Shown: positions 8,200 to 15,664 of the stretch, piece by piece
Position numbering within the stretch: position 1 is the first letter of the stretch
How the letters are laid out: each line of letters opens with the position of its first letter
Origin: JAXHLG01 sp034522495
GTDB lineage: Bacteria; Patescibacteriota; Minisyncoccia; Moranbacterales; DUUL01
Reading direction: 5' to 3'
DNA length: 64,000 nucleotides
NCBI GenBank assembly: GCA_034522495.1
Contig: JAXHLG010000002.1
Span: forward strand, 930,001 to 994,000
Position numbers and translations under genes: made by a program
Notes under the pieces: model-generated
The model's database searches: none
The model's input: only the letters and a program-made list of their open reading frames with translations
Told to the model about the DNA's origin: nothing

Positions 8200-8217
8200 A
8201 GCCTCATTCTTTTTCAT

Positions 8218-8286
8218 AGTACTGAAATTACATTAATTGCTTAAAAATAGATTCATAGCGAATCCGATTAGTGTAATATCAGTACC
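8218..8286. repeat. Inverted repeat upstream of the transposase, possible element end
   Basis: GTACTGAAATTACATTAAT (from about 8219) and ATTAGTGTAATATCAGTAC (about 8268-8286) are inverted with about 16 of 19 matches. This could be the transposase binding site or the right end of the element. I could not find a convincing partner at the left end near 7000-7021. Confidence 0.4.
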
Positions 8287-8607
8287 CTGAAAAATCAAGG
8301 CTAGGGGGGTACGCTTTTATTTCAAACCTAGCCCTTAGAACTTTATAAACTTAGAACTAAGATACTTAGAACTCAACAAACTTAGAACATAGAACTTTAT
8401 AAACTTAGAACTTAACTGTGTACTTATACGCGAAGAAATAATCTACAATTATGTACTTATGCATAAGGAAATAATCTATAAAACCAACAATTCAACCCAC
8501 ACCACATTGAAAATAACCAGGTTTTTTATAAACCGTATGTTGAAAATTATTTGATTTTTTATTAAAAGTATGTTAATATTCCAGCAGTTAAACCTTAGTA
8601 AAAATCT
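8287..8607. repeat. Gene-free stretch: small hairpin, TTAGAAC array and 33-bp leader repeat
   Basis: GGCTAGG (about 8311) and CCTAGCC (about 8328) form a loose hairpin. TTAGAAC units fill about 8335-8414. Two 33-bp-spaced copies of a leader (GTACTTATAC at 8420, GTACTTATGC at 8453, each followed by a GAAATAATCTA-like block) follow. The same tandem leader precedes the second DUF4143 ATPase at 17674-17735. The short frame MHKEII at 8459 matches that ATPase's N-terminus and is probably a fossil. Confidence 0.65.
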
Positions 8608-9870
8608 ATGATAAAACGAGAAATAACCGAAGAAATTCTTCACTGGCTGGGAAAAGAAAAGATATTAGTCCTTAAAGGAGCCCGCCAAGTGGGAAAAACG
8701 ACCCTGCTCAAGCAAATTAAGTCTCATATAGAAGAAAATCAGCCAGAAAAAGATGTCCTCTACCTGCAAGCCGACGATCCGAAAAACACCCAGGTTCTCA
8801 ATTCCCCCGCCTCCCTAGAACTTTTCCTAAAACAAAATTCCGGCTTTCCGGATAAGTTTGTCTACGTCATGATTGATGAATTCCAAACCATCAAACAAGC
8901 CGGGCAATTCCTGAAAAACATTTTTGACGAGAACAAGAAAAATCTGCAATTGATCGTAAGCGGATCCAGCTCCTTGGAAATTACCAAAAACAAGGAATTC
9001 CTCACCGGCAGAGCCCTGGATTTCAATATAGAAAGGATAAATTTCAAAGAATATTACGATTATTTCTATTCAGCGGAAACAAAAAGGACTCCCTTAGAAA
9101 ACATCGAAGAAATAAAGATCTTCTATGAAACTTTCCAGTCCAGAATCGACCTCATCCTAAAAGAATATTTGGTATTCGGCGGCTACCCTGAAGTAATTAC
9201 CACCAAAAATGCTGCAGACAAGGAAATGGTTCTCGAGTCCATTCTCAAAAAATATATAGAAAAAGACGTTGTCGACTTCCTTAATGTCGAAAACATAACC
9301 GCCTTCAACAGCTTAATCAAAATTATCTCCGGCCAGATCGGCAGCCTTGTTAATAAAAATGAACTGTCAAACACAATAGGCGCCTCCTTTTTGACAGTCG
9401 GAAACTACCTGGAAATCCTCGCCGGCACTTATATTATGGACTTTGTCGCGCCCTATTACAGAAACATTAGAAAGGAAATAAGCAAAATGCCGAAAGGCTA
9501 CTTGCTCGACTTCGGCATCAAAAGCTATCTGATGAACTCCTTTGTTCCCGCGGAAACTCCGGGAGGCGACCTAATAGAAAATTTTTCCTATCTAACCCTA
9601 AAAACTCAATTCAAGAAAGACCGGATCCATTTCTACCGCACTGCCGCGGGAGCGGAAATTGATTTTGTCTTGGATGACAGCGATGGAAAAACCAGTCTCT
9701 GCGAAGTAAAATACAGAACCAAAGTTTCCACTCCGACAGCCATGAAAAACTTCCAAAAACGCTACCCGGATAAAGTAAACAGGAAAATCGTAATCACCAA
9801 AAACACAATTAAAAAGGAAGGCGAAACCTATTTCATCCCCGCCTCCGCCCTGCCGTTCGTGAAGTTCTGA
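8608..9870 (+). CDS. AAA ATPase with DUF4143 and nuclease-like C-terminus (copy 1)
   Basis: The 420-residue protein has a P-loop GARQVGKTTLLKQ (residues about 24-36), Walker B VYVMIDEFQ (about 90), and a sensor-1-like LIVSGSSSLE. The DUF4143 part follows with LKEYLVFGGYPEV. The C-terminal segment GAEIDFVLDD...LCEVKYR fits the degenerate PD-(D/E)xK fold of the family. Such proteins are abundant in reduced genomes. Their role is not established, and links to toxin-antitoxin or DNA-processing functions are proposed. It is preceded by the tandem leader repeat shared with the paralogue at 17713. A palindrome downstream may terminate it. Confidence 0.88.
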   Translation: MIKREITEEILHWLGKEKILVLKGARQVGKTTLLKQIKSHIEENQPEKDVLYLQADDPKNTQVLNSPASLELFLKQNSGFPDKFVYVMIDEFQTIKQAGQFLKNIFDENKKNLQLIVSGSSSLEITKNKEFLTGRALDFNIERINFKEYYDYFYSAETKRTPLENIEEIKIFYETFQSRIDLILKEYLVFGGYPEVITTKNAADKEMVLESILKKYIEKDVVDFLNVENITAFNSLIKIISGQIGSLVNKNELSNTIGASFLTVGNYLEILAGTYIMDFVAPYYRNIRKEISKMPKGYLLDFGIKSYLMNSFVPAETPGGDLIENFSYLTLKTQFKKDRIHFYRTAAGAEIDFVLDDSDGKTSLCEVKYRTKVSTPTAMKNFQKRYPDKVNRKIVITKNTIKKEGETYFIPASALPFVKF

Positions 9871-9929
9871 AGGGACTGTTTTCAAATACCATTTCGTTAC
9901 GAAATTTCTAATTTTTTAAATAAATTTTT

Positions 9930-9985
9930 CAAACAATTTTTGCAGCTTTAGCCTTAGCTAAGGCAAAAAAATTTTTGGAAAATTT
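9930..9985. terminator. Palindromic region after ATPase 1, possible terminator
   Basis: GCCTTAGCTAAGGC sits at the centre of a longer AT-rich imperfect stem (AAATTTTTC on the left, AAATTTTTGG on the right). The perfect core is 14 bp. It lies about 80 bases downstream of the ATPase stop codon and is followed by A-rich rather than clean T-rich sequence, so the terminator reading is tentative. Confidence 0.4.
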
Positions 9986-10163
9986 AGCAAAAAAGGTGGA
10001 ATTGCAGTAGGAATGGTGCTTGGAAACAGTCCCCTAAAATCGGAAACCCGAAAAGCTCAAAACCAAAGATTATATTTTTTTATAATTTTCCGCTATGAGG
10101 TCCAAATAATTTCCCAGGCTCAACCAATCCCCGATAACCGATGTCTTTTCAATGCTAAAGCGT

Positions 10164-10196
10164 GGAGGCTGAACCTCCACTGGAGGTTCAGCCTCC
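10164..10196. repeat. 15-bp perfect-stem hairpin, copy 2
   Basis: GGAGGCTGAACCTCC, loop ACT, GGAGGTTCAGCCTCC. The stem is perfect. It matches the hairpin at 2399-2431. It lies in the otherwise gene-free interval 9871-10263, which also holds short CCGATAACCGATG units. Confidence 0.85.
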
Positions 10197-10263
10197 GATC
10201 GCCAATCAACCGATTATTTTCTCCACCTTTGTCAAAAACACCTAAAAATGCTACAATACTTTT

Positions 10264-10527
10264 ATGAAAACACTAAAAAAGACTTCTTTGTTTTGGGATG
10301 CGGACAATCTTGATCCCCTGGAAAATAAGCGGTTTATAATCGAAAGGGTTTTGGATTTGGGAGACGTGGAAGACTTCAACTGGATTATGTCTTTCTATAA
10401 AGAAAAAGAGATAAGAACCGCCCTCCTAAAATCAAAAAGAATCAGCCAAAAATCAGCCAATTTCTGGAAAATATATTTCAATATTAATTCAAAAGAATGG
10501 AACAAAAACCAATCTCAGAGTAAATAA
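10264..10527 (+). CDS. DUF6922-type small protein of a toxin-antitoxin operon
   Basis: The 87-residue protein reads LFWDADNLDPLENKRFIIER and VLDLGDVEDFNWIMSFYKEK, then KRISQKSANFWKIYFN. This is the pattern of DUF6922 proteins, which usually precede nucleotidyltransferase genes and are treated as antitoxin-like. Here the following genes are an MNT and a HEPN protein. A MITE-like element inserted right after its stop codon (the TAA lies inside the target duplication) now separates it from them. Before that insertion the stop and the next ATG would have been about 15 bases apart, so the three genes probably formed one operon. Confidence 0.75.
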   Translation: MKTLKKTSLFWDADNLDPLENKRFIIERVLDLGDVEDFNWIMSFYKEKEIRTALLKSKRISQKSANFWKIYFNINSKEWNKNQSQSK

Positions 10528-10528
10528 T

Positions 10529-10679
10529 GAAATCACTGAAGAATTGATTATTTTGAAAATTTTGTCATTCTGATGAAAATCAGAATCTCTTTACGAAGCC
10601 TTTTTCTGGTAATCATTAGATTCTGAATCCCGCCAGAGGCGGACACGGCAAGTTCAGAATGACATTCTTCAGTGGTTTC
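10529..10679. mobile_element. MITE-like element, copy 1 (TIR and 7-bp target duplication)
   Basis: Ends GAAATCACTGAAGAAT (10529-10544) and ATTCTTCAGTGGTTTC (10664-10679) are inverted with one mismatch. The 7-mer AAATAAT flanks both sides (10522-10528 and 10680-10686). The inside, about 120 bp, contains secondary palindromes (GTCATTCTGA..TCAGAATGAC). A closely similar inverted copy lies at 50218-50360. No coding capacity is present, so mobility would depend on a transposase elsewhere. Confidence 0.85.
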
Positions 10680-10695
10680 AAATAATGACAAATTT

Positions 10696-10983
10696 ATGCC
10701 AATAGAAGAAAGGTATATACAGATGATAAAAGAAAATGTCAAACCGGAGCTGCCTCCGGAGGTGGATTTGTTTATATTCGGCTCCTGTTTGAACAGCCGA
10801 ACTTTTAACGATGTGGACATCGGCGTAATTAACGGCGAAATTGCCGACAGCCAGATCAGAAAAGCCAAAGAAAATTTGGAGAACACCACTTTCCCCTACA
10901 AATTTGACCTGATAAACTTCAATAAAGTCGATAAAAAATTTAAAGATAAAATTTTTAAAGGAAATATTCTATGGATTACTTAA
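10696..10983 (+). CDS. MNT-type nucleotidyltransferase, antitoxin of HEPN/MNT pair
   Basis: The protein is about 95 residues from ATG 10696. A GTG at 10672 is in frame but lies inside the MITE-like element, so it is unlikely to be the start. It has DLFIFGSCLNSRTFNDVDIGV, the GS-x-(9-10)-DxD motif of minimal nucleotidyltransferases. MNT proteins neutralise HEPN toxins, in known cases by AMPylating them. The 3' end overlaps the HEPN gene by 13 bases. Confidence 0.85.
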   Translation: MPIEERYIQMIKENVKPELPPEVDLFIFGSCLNSRTFNDVDIGVINGEIADSQIRKAKENLENTTFPYKFDLINFNKVDKKFKDKIFKGNILWIT

Positions 10984-11372
10984 AAGAAAAATTGGAACAG
11001 CTTGGAAAAGCGCTCAAAAAACTAGAAGAGGCTTCCGAAGCGGAAAAAACAGAACTCAACAGAGACGCCTCCATCCAAAGATTCGAATTCACCTTCGAAC
11101 TCCTCTGGAAATGCGTCAAATCCTACCTGAAAGAGATAGAAAAAATTGACTGCCACTCGCCCAATTCCTGCATCAGAGAAGCGCGCCGGCTCCTTGAACT
11201 GTCCGAAAAAGAAATAGAAACTCTGCTTGACATGGCAGAAAAAATAAACCTCTCCACCCACACCTACTCCGAAGAGCAAGCCGAGGAAATTTACCAGGAA
11301 ATCCAAAAATTCCTCCCCTTGATGAAAAAAACAGCGGAAAGAATCAGAAGAAATGAAGAGGAAGTTCTTTAG
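10971..11372 (+). CDS. HEPN toxin, HI0074-type nucleotidyltransferase substrate-binding protein
   Basis: The 133-residue all-helical protein carries NRDASIQRFEFTFELLWKCV (residues about 25-46), the hallmark of the HI0074-like HEPN group. It is paired with and overlaps the MNT gene. HEPN members of such pairs are RNases or binding partners of the nucleotidyltransferase. The stop codon TAG (11370-11372) is the start of the repeat motif TAGCGCCAAGCGCG, which also supplies the gmd stop at 15662. Confidence 0.85.
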   Translation: MDYLKEKLEQLGKALKKLEEASEAEKTELNRDASIQRFEFTFELLWKCVKSYLKEIEKIDCHSPNSCIREARRLLELSEKEIETLLDMAEKINLSTHTYSEEQAEEIYQEIQKFLPLMKKTAERIRRNEEEVL

Positions 11373-11409
11373 CGCCAAGCGCGTCACTTGTCACTAGTCA
11401 CTTGTCACT
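11371..11409. repeat. Leader and left inverted arm of S23 unit 2
   Basis: AGCGCCAAGCGC is followed by GTCACTT/GTCACTA 7-mers that run into the S23 ATG. Bases 11383-11409 are complementary to 11853-11879 with 26 of 27 matches. The same TAGCGCCAAGCGCG leader occurs at 15662 and, with one change, at 13991. Confidence 0.85.
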
Positions 11410-11808
11410 ATGAAAAATGATGAGAGAACACCAGTTAAAAATTTCTATGATTTAGAGATTTGGAAAGAAGCCAATAAGCTGAGCGTGGAAGTTTATACAT
11501 TGACCAAGGCTTTTCCAGAGAGTGAAAAATTCGGCATAACCAGCCAGATCAGGAGAGCTGCCAGCTCAGTGGGAGCCAACATTGCAGAAGGATTCGGCAG
11601 GTATCATTTTAAAGATAAGATAAAATTTTACTATAACGCCAGGGGGTCGACGTGTGAAACACAAAACTTTATATTCCTATCCCAATCACTTGGATATTTA
11701 GAAAAAGAAAATGCCCGCAAAATTTTTTGCAAATATGATAATTTAGGAAAAAGAATAAACCAATTCATCAAATCCGTAGGAAACAAGTCAGCGACCAGCG
11801 ACCAGTGA
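11410..11808 (+). CDS. Four-helix bundle protein, S23/IVP family (copy 2)
   Basis: The 132-residue protein has FYDLEIWKEANKLSVEVYTL, then ITSQIRRAASSVGANIAEGF and KIKFYYNARGSTCETQNFIF, the full S23 family pattern. It is nearly identical in DNA and protein to copy 3 (12591-12971), which indicates a recent duplication. It lies between inverted GTCAC and GTGAC arrays. Its last residues (SATSDQ) are encoded by the array, and the stop TGA (11806-11808) is inside an AGTGACT unit, so the array has replaced the original 3' end. Family members bind nucleic acid; role here unknown. Confidence 0.88.
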   Translation: MKNDERTPVKNFYDLEIWKEANKLSVEVYTLTKAFPESEKFGITSQIRRAASSVGANIAEGFGRYHFKDKIKFYYNARGSTCETQNFIFLSQSLGYLEKENARKIFCKYDNLGKRINQFIKSVGNKSATSDQ

Positions 11809-12010
11809 CTCACTTTCAGTGACCAGTGACTAGTGACCGGTGACTCACTTTCAGTGACAAGTGACAAGTGACAAGTGACTATATAATGGTGACCAGTGAC
11901 CGATGACCAGTGACTATCCAATAGTGACAGATGACTTTCCCTCAAACTTAGAACTCAAGCGCTTAGAACTTAGAACTCAATAAACTTAGAACTAATGCAA
12001 CTTAGAACTA
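11790..12010. repeat. GTGAC array (right arm of S23 unit 2), then TTAGAAC array
   Basis: GTGACNA units cover about 11790-11936. Eight-base linkers keep the 7-base register (14-base spacing across TCACTTTC and TATATAATG). TTAGAAC units follow at about 11945-12010. The segment 11853-11879 pairs with 11383-11409. Confidence 0.85.
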
Positions 12011-12022
12011 ATGACTAATCAC

Positions 12023-12535
12023 ATGAACAAAATTATCACAATAATCCTCCTCCTCGCCCTCGTCGGCCTTGCCGTCTGGGCTTACCCAACCGTCAAGAAG
12101 CGATACTTCTCCGGCCAAGAAGAAAAAATCCGGCAAGAAAAGCAGGAAACCCAAGAAAAACAAAAGTCCCTGGAAGAAAAAGAACAAGAAGAAAAAGAAA
12201 AGGAACTGGAAAATCTCGAAGAACAAAAAGAGCCGGTTCCGGGAGAATACGAAATCACCATCAAAAACTGCAACAACCGCTGCCAGGGCATCACCGAGCC
12301 GGAAAAACTGGAATACTGCAAACAATATTGCGGACTAACTCAAATCCAAGAAAAACAAGAAGGCGACTGCGATGATCTTTCCGGCCTGGAAAAAGACTAC
12401 TGCTACAAAGACTTGGCAGTGAGCCAAAAAGATTATAAAATATGTGAAAAGATATCAGACGAAAAAATCAAACAAACCTGCCAGAATAGGATAACGGAAG
12501 AAATTTTGGATAATCAGAATAATTCTGAATTTTGA
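12023..12535 (+). CDS. Membrane-anchored coiled-coil protein with Cys pairs
   Basis: I prefer ATG 12023 (MNKIITI). The upstream ATG at 12011 belongs to the preceding repeat. The product, about 170 residues, has one N-terminal membrane helix (IITIILLLALVGLAVWAYP), a Glu/Lys/Gln-rich coiled coil (residues about 30-75), and an outer domain with cysteines in CNNRC, YCKQYC, DC and YC patterns that could form disulfides. No family is recognised. Probably an anchored cell-surface protein. Confidence 0.6.
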   Translation: MNKIITIILLLALVGLAVWAYPTVKKRYFSGQEEKIRQEKQETQEKQKSLEEKEQEEKEKELENLEEQKEPVPGEYEITIKNCNNRCQGITEPEKLEYCKQYCGLTQIQEKQEGDCDDLSGLEKDYCYKDLAVSQKDYKICEKISDEKIKQTCQNRITEEILDNQNNSEF

Positions 12536-12538
12536 ATT

Positions 12539-12590
12539 AGAAGTCACTTGTCACTATTGAAAAGTCACTTGTCACTAGTCACTAGTCACT
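12539..12590. repeat. Left inverted arm of S23 unit 3 (GTCAC array)
   Basis: GTCACTT/GTCACTA units lead into the S23 ATG. Bases 12550-12583 are the perfect reverse complement of 13066-13099 (34 of 34), including the 9-base linker between units. Confidence 0.9.
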
Positions 12591-12971
12591 ATGAAAAACA
12601 ATGAGAGAAAGCTGGTTAAAAATTTCTATGATTTGGAGATTTGGAAAGAAGCCAATAAGCTGAGCGTGGAAGTTTATACATTGACCAAGGCTTTTCCGGA
12701 GAGTGAAAAATTCGGCATAACCAGTCAGATCAGGAGAGCTGCCAGCTCAGTGGGAGCCAACATTGCAGAAGGATTCGGCAGGTATCATTTTAAAGACAAG
12801 ATAAAGTTTTACTATAACGCCAGGGGGTCGACGTGTGAAACACAAAACTTTATATTCCTATCCCAATCACTTGGATATTTAGAAAAAGAAAATGCCCGCA
12901 AAATTTTTTGCAAATATGATAATTTAGGAAAAAGGATAAATCAATTCATCAAATCCGTAGGAAACAAGTGA
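12591..12971 (+). CDS. Four-helix bundle protein, S23/IVP family (copy 3)
   Basis: The 126-residue protein is almost the same as copy 2: FYDLEIWKEANKLSVEVYTL, SQIRRAASSVGANIAEGFGR, KIKFYYNARGSTCETQNF. Differences are a few bases near the start and the end. The stop TGA (12969-12971) is inside the first AAGTGAC unit of the following array. It is flanked by the perfect 34-base inverted arms 12550-12583 and 13066-13099, which would place the whole gene in the loop of a hairpin. Role unknown. Confidence 0.88.
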   Translation: MKNNERKLVKNFYDLEIWKEANKLSVEVYTLTKAFPESEKFGITSQIRRAASSVGANIAEGFGRYHFKDKIKFYYNARGSTCETQNFIFLSQSLGYLEKENARKIFCKYDNLGKRINQFIKSVGNK

Positions 12972-13122
12972 CAAGTGATCGATGACTAGTAACTATCTAA
13001 TAGTGACCATGCTTTCACTCCAATGACGAGTGACAAGTGACAAGTGACTTTTTACAATAGTGACGAGTGACTAGTGACAAGTGACTTTTCAATAGTGACT
13101 TTTCACAATAGTGACCAGTGAC
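12966..13122. repeat. Right inverted arm of S23 unit 3 (GTGAC array)
   Basis: GTGACNA units with CTTTTTAC-, TTTTCAAT- and TTTTCACA-type linkers that keep 7-base phase. It includes the arm 13066-13099. The GTG of one late unit (13111) is the apparent start codon of the next glycosyltransferase. Confidence 0.88.
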
Positions 13123-13887
13123 CACATAACAAATAACCATTCAAAATTGAGTATTCAAAATTCTACTACCGGACAAAATTCGAAATTAAAAATTAAAAAT
13201 TCAACCGCCAAAGTGGCGGTCGTCATTCCCGTTTACAACGAAGAAAAAGTCATTCGAGAAGTTTTGAGAGAAATCCAGGATGCGGGATATTCAAACATAA
13301 TTGCCGTGGATGATGGCAGCGCAGACAATTCCTATGAAAAAATCCGGGCCTACGGAGACGGAGTGGTGGCTTTGCGCCACAAAATCAACCGCGGAAAAGG
13401 CGCGGCCACCAAAACCGGCATCGAAGCGGCCAAAATGCTGGGAGCCGAAATAATTGTGACCATGGATAGCGACGGCCAACACAACCCCAATGACATAGAA
13501 GCTTTAATCGAGCCAATAAGAAACAAAGAATGTCATGTCTGCCTCGGTTCCCGCCTGAAAAACCGCCAGCAAATGCCGGCATTCAAAAAGGCTTGCAATC
13601 TGGTTGGGAATATCGTAACCTGGTCCGTAGCCGGGCTTTGGGTTTGCGACAGCCAATCTGGCTTCCGGGCATACTCCCGCCAAGCCACCGCTCTCATAGA
13701 CACCAGAGCCGACCGCTATGAATATGAAAGCGAAATAATAAGAGAAATTTACTACAACGAACTGCCATACAAAGAAGTCCCCATAGAAGTCAGATACACC
13801 GACTACTCGATGAACAAAGCAGAAAAGCAGTCCATCACCAACGGCTTCAAAACCGTCTATAAGCTGATATGGAATATAGTGTCTTAG
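13111..13887 (+). CDS. Family 2 glycosyltransferase, dolichol-phosphate-mannose-synthase-like
   Basis: The GT-A domain starts at about residue 34 with VAVVIPVYNEEKVI, then AVDDGSADNS, GKGAATKTGIEAA and TMDSDGQHNPND, the nucleotide-sugar and metal (DxD) motifs of DPM1-like enzymes. The C-terminal QSGFRAYSR and DRYEYESEI segments fit. It probably transfers a sugar to a polyprenyl phosphate. The only in-frame start codons are a GTG inside the GTGAC array (13111), a TTG at 13147 and the GTG of VAVV. So the first about 30 residues are repeat-derived and the true start is uncertain. The stop TAG (13885-13887) is in the first unit of an AGTTCTA array. A DUF2304 gene follows, a common partner. Confidence 0.85.
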   Translation: MTSDHITNNHSKLSIQNSTTGQNSKLKIKNSTAKVAVVIPVYNEEKVIREVLREIQDAGYSNIIAVDDGSADNSYEKIRAYGDGVVALRHKINRGKGAATKTGIEAAKMLGAEIIVTMDSDGQHNPNDIEALIEPIRNKECHVCLGSRLKNRQQMPAFKKACNLVGNIVTWSVAGLWVCDSQSGFRAYSRQATALIDTRADRYEYESEIIREIYYNELPYKEVPIEVRYTDYSMNKAEKQSITNGFKTVYKLIWNIVS

Positions 13888-13932
13888 TTCTTAGTTCTAA
13901 GTTTATTGAGTTCTAAGTTTTGAGTTGAAAGC
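13885..13932. repeat. AGTTCTA array upstream of broken S23 copy
   Basis: TTAGTTC, TTAGTTC, TAAGTTTATTGAGTTC units followed by TAAGTTTTGAGTTGAAAGC. It is the same as the array before S23 copy 1 (6456-6540) but shorter, so array and gene start were copied together. Confidence 0.8.
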
Positions 13933-13989
13933 ATGGCTAGATTTGAGAAATTTGAGGATATCGAAGCTTGGCAGAGGGCAAGAAAATTA
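13933..13989 (+). pseudogene. 5' fragment of S23 copy 1, fused to leader of another S23 unit
   Basis: Bases 13933-13989 are identical to the first 57 bases of S23 copy 1 (6542-6598). The match ends abruptly and a TAGCGCAAAGCGCG leader begins, the same leader that precedes S23 copies 2 and 4. That leader continues (about 14025-14053) into the sequence found just upstream of copy 4, up to a start-like ATGGCA, but no S23 gene follows. It is a recombination scar between two S23 units. Confidence 0.85.
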
Positions 13990-14258
13990 CTAGCGCAAAG
14001 CGCGTCATCCGTCATCAGTCACCAGGGATCGATAAAGTTTATCTCCAATATATGGCAATGGCCTACTATAAAATGAATAACGAAAAATAATCCCCGATGA
14101 CAGATGACAGATGACTCAAATTAGTGACCAGTGACTCACGCCTAGTAACCAGTGACAAGTGACTAGTGATTTTTCAATAGTGACCAGTAACTATTAATAA
14201 TCCCCGATGACTGATGACTGATGACTTTTGTATAAACTTTAAAACTTAGAACTAATTT
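13990..14258. repeat. S23-unit leader remnant and GATGAC/GTGAC arrays
   Basis: The TAGCGCAAAGCGCG leader, GTCATCC/GTCATCA units and GGGATCGATAAAGTTTAT match 15662-15720 with small changes. GATGAC and GTGAC units then fill about 14095-14225. No gene is seen between 13990 and 14258. Confidence 0.75.
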
Positions 14259-14618
14259 ATGTCCCTCGAACTATATCAAATAATCGTCGTTGCCCTCTCG
14301 GCAATAATGATTTATCAAGGATTTTACAGATATATTAGCCGCGAAGCCGGTCAAAATTTATACAAGCTGATAATCCGAATCCTGGTCTGGGGAGGCGTGG
14401 CAATCGTGGCAATCTTTCCCAAAACCACCATGGCGATAGCAAAATTTATCGGCATTGAGGGAAACATCAACGCCGTCATCCTCATCGGCTTCCTGCTGAC
14501 CTTTTTTATGATATTCAAACTCCTCTCAGCCATCGAAAGGCTGGAAAATAAAATATCCACTCTGACCCGCGACAAAGCGCTTGAAGATATTAATAACAAT
14601 TCAGAAGAAAAACAATGA
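14259..14618 (+). CDS. DUF2304 membrane protein
   Basis: The 119-residue protein has three membrane helices (about residues 5-20, 36-55 and 66-90) and a short C-terminal coiled coil (AIERLENKISTLTRD). The pattern, the YRYISREAG loop and its place next to a DPM1-like glycosyltransferase fit DUF2304. That family often pairs with lipid-linked sugar transferases, possibly as an anchor. Its TGA overlaps the gmd start (ATGA), so the two are translationally coupled. Confidence 0.75.
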   Translation: MSLELYQIIVVALSAIMIYQGFYRYISREAGQNLYKLIIRILVWGGVAIVAIFPKTTMAIAKFIGIEGNINAVILIGFLLTFFMIFKLLSAIERLENKISTLTRDKALEDINNNSEEKQ

Positions 14619-15664
14619 AAAAAGCGATTATAACCGGCATAACAGGCCAGGACGGATCTTATTTGGCCGAACTGCTTTACAAAAAAGGCTATGAAGTCCA
14701 CGGCATCATCAAAAGAAGCAGCTCCTTCAACACTTGGCGCATTGACCATCTCTACCGAGACTTCCACTACGCCAAAAAGCTCTTCCTCCACTACGGAGAC
14801 TTGACCGACGCCACCAACATCATCCGCCTCATAAAAAAAATCCGCCCCGATGAAATCTACAACCTCGGCGCCCAAAGCCATGTCAAAGTTTCTTTCGACA
14901 CCCCCGAATACACAGCCAACTCCGACGCCTTGGGAACATTGAGAATTCTCGAGGCCATCCGGCTCCTGGACATGACAGAAAAAGTCAAAATTTACCAAGC
15001 CTCCACTTCCGAGCTCTATGGAAAAGCCCAAGAAGTGCCCCAGAAGGAAACCACCCCTTTCTACCCCAGAAGCCCCTACGCCGCCGCCAAGCTCTACGCC
15101 TACTGGATAATCAAAAACTACCGCGAGGCCTACGACATGTACGCCTGCAACGGAATTCTCTTCAATCATGAATCCCCCCGCCGGGGACAAACTTTTGTTA
15201 CCCGCAAAGTCACTATGGGCCTCTCCCGAGTAAAGCTGGGCAAGCAGGAAAAGATTTACCTCGGCAACTTGGAAGCCAAACGAGACTGGGGGTACGCCAA
15301 AGAATTCGTAGAAGCCATGTATCTGATGCTCCAGCAGGAAAAACCGGAAGACTACGTCATCGCCACCGGAGAAACCCATTCCGTCAGAGAATTGGTGGAA
15401 GAAACCTGTAAAGCCCTTGAAATAGACCTGCAATGGAAAGGGAAAGGCAAAGACGAAGTCGGCATAGACAAAAAAACCGGAAAAACCATTGTTGAAATCG
15501 ACCCCAGCTACTACCGCCCCACCGAAGTCGACCTCCTCATCGGCGACCCCTCCAAAGCCAAAAAAGAACTCGGCTGGCAAGCCAAAACCAAATTCTCCAA
15601 GCTTATCAAAATGATGGTCAAATCGGATTTAGAGTTGTTAAAGAACGGGAAAGAAACTTATTAG
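14615..15664 (+). CDS. gmd: GDP-mannose 4,6-dehydratase
   Basis: The 349-residue SDR enzyme converts GDP-D-mannose to GDP-4-keto-6-deoxymannose, the first step to GDP-fucose or GDP-rhamnose. The N-terminal TGITGQDGSYLAELL is the NADP site, IKRSSSFNTWRIDHL is Gmd-specific, YQASTSELYGKAQEVPQKET and YPRSPYAAAKLYAYW carry the catalytic Ser/Thr-Glu and YxxxK. Length is normal for the family. It is coupled to the DUF2304 gene and works with fcl at 16358. The stop TAG (15662-15664) is part of the TAGCGCCAAGCGCG repeat leader of S23 unit 4. Confidence 0.95.
   Translation: MKKAIITGITGQDGSYLAELLYKKGYEVHGIIKRSSSFNTWRIDHLYRDFHYAKKLFLHYGDLTDATNIIRLIKKIRPDEIYNLGAQSHVKVSFDTPEYTANSDALGTLRILEAIRLLDMTEKVKIYQASTSELYGKAQEVPQKETTPFYPRSPYAAAKLYAYWIIKNYREAYDMYACNGILFNHESPRRGQTFVTRKVTMGLSRVKLGKQEKIYLGNLEAKRDWGYAKEFVEAMYLMLQQEKPEDYVIATGETHSVRELVEETCKALEIDLQWKGKGKDEVGIDKKTGKTIVEIDPSYYRPTEVDLLIGDPSKAKKELGWQAKTKFSKLIKMMVKSDLELLKNGKETY

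Noticed and set aside
7022..8340. Terminal inverted repeats for the transposase element
   Set aside because: A candidate repeat lies upstream of the gene (8218-8286), but I could not match it convincingly to the other side near 7000-7021, so the element borders are left open.
10013..10267. 84-codon plus-strand frame before the DUF6922 gene
   Set aside because: It is made of repeat and hairpin sequence (10164-10196) and has no family likeness. It overlaps the real gene start.
14351..15580. 409-codon minus-strand frame opposite gmd
   Set aside because: It is antisense to gmd, which has all expected motifs. The product is Phe/Val/Gly-rich, typical of an antisense shadow.
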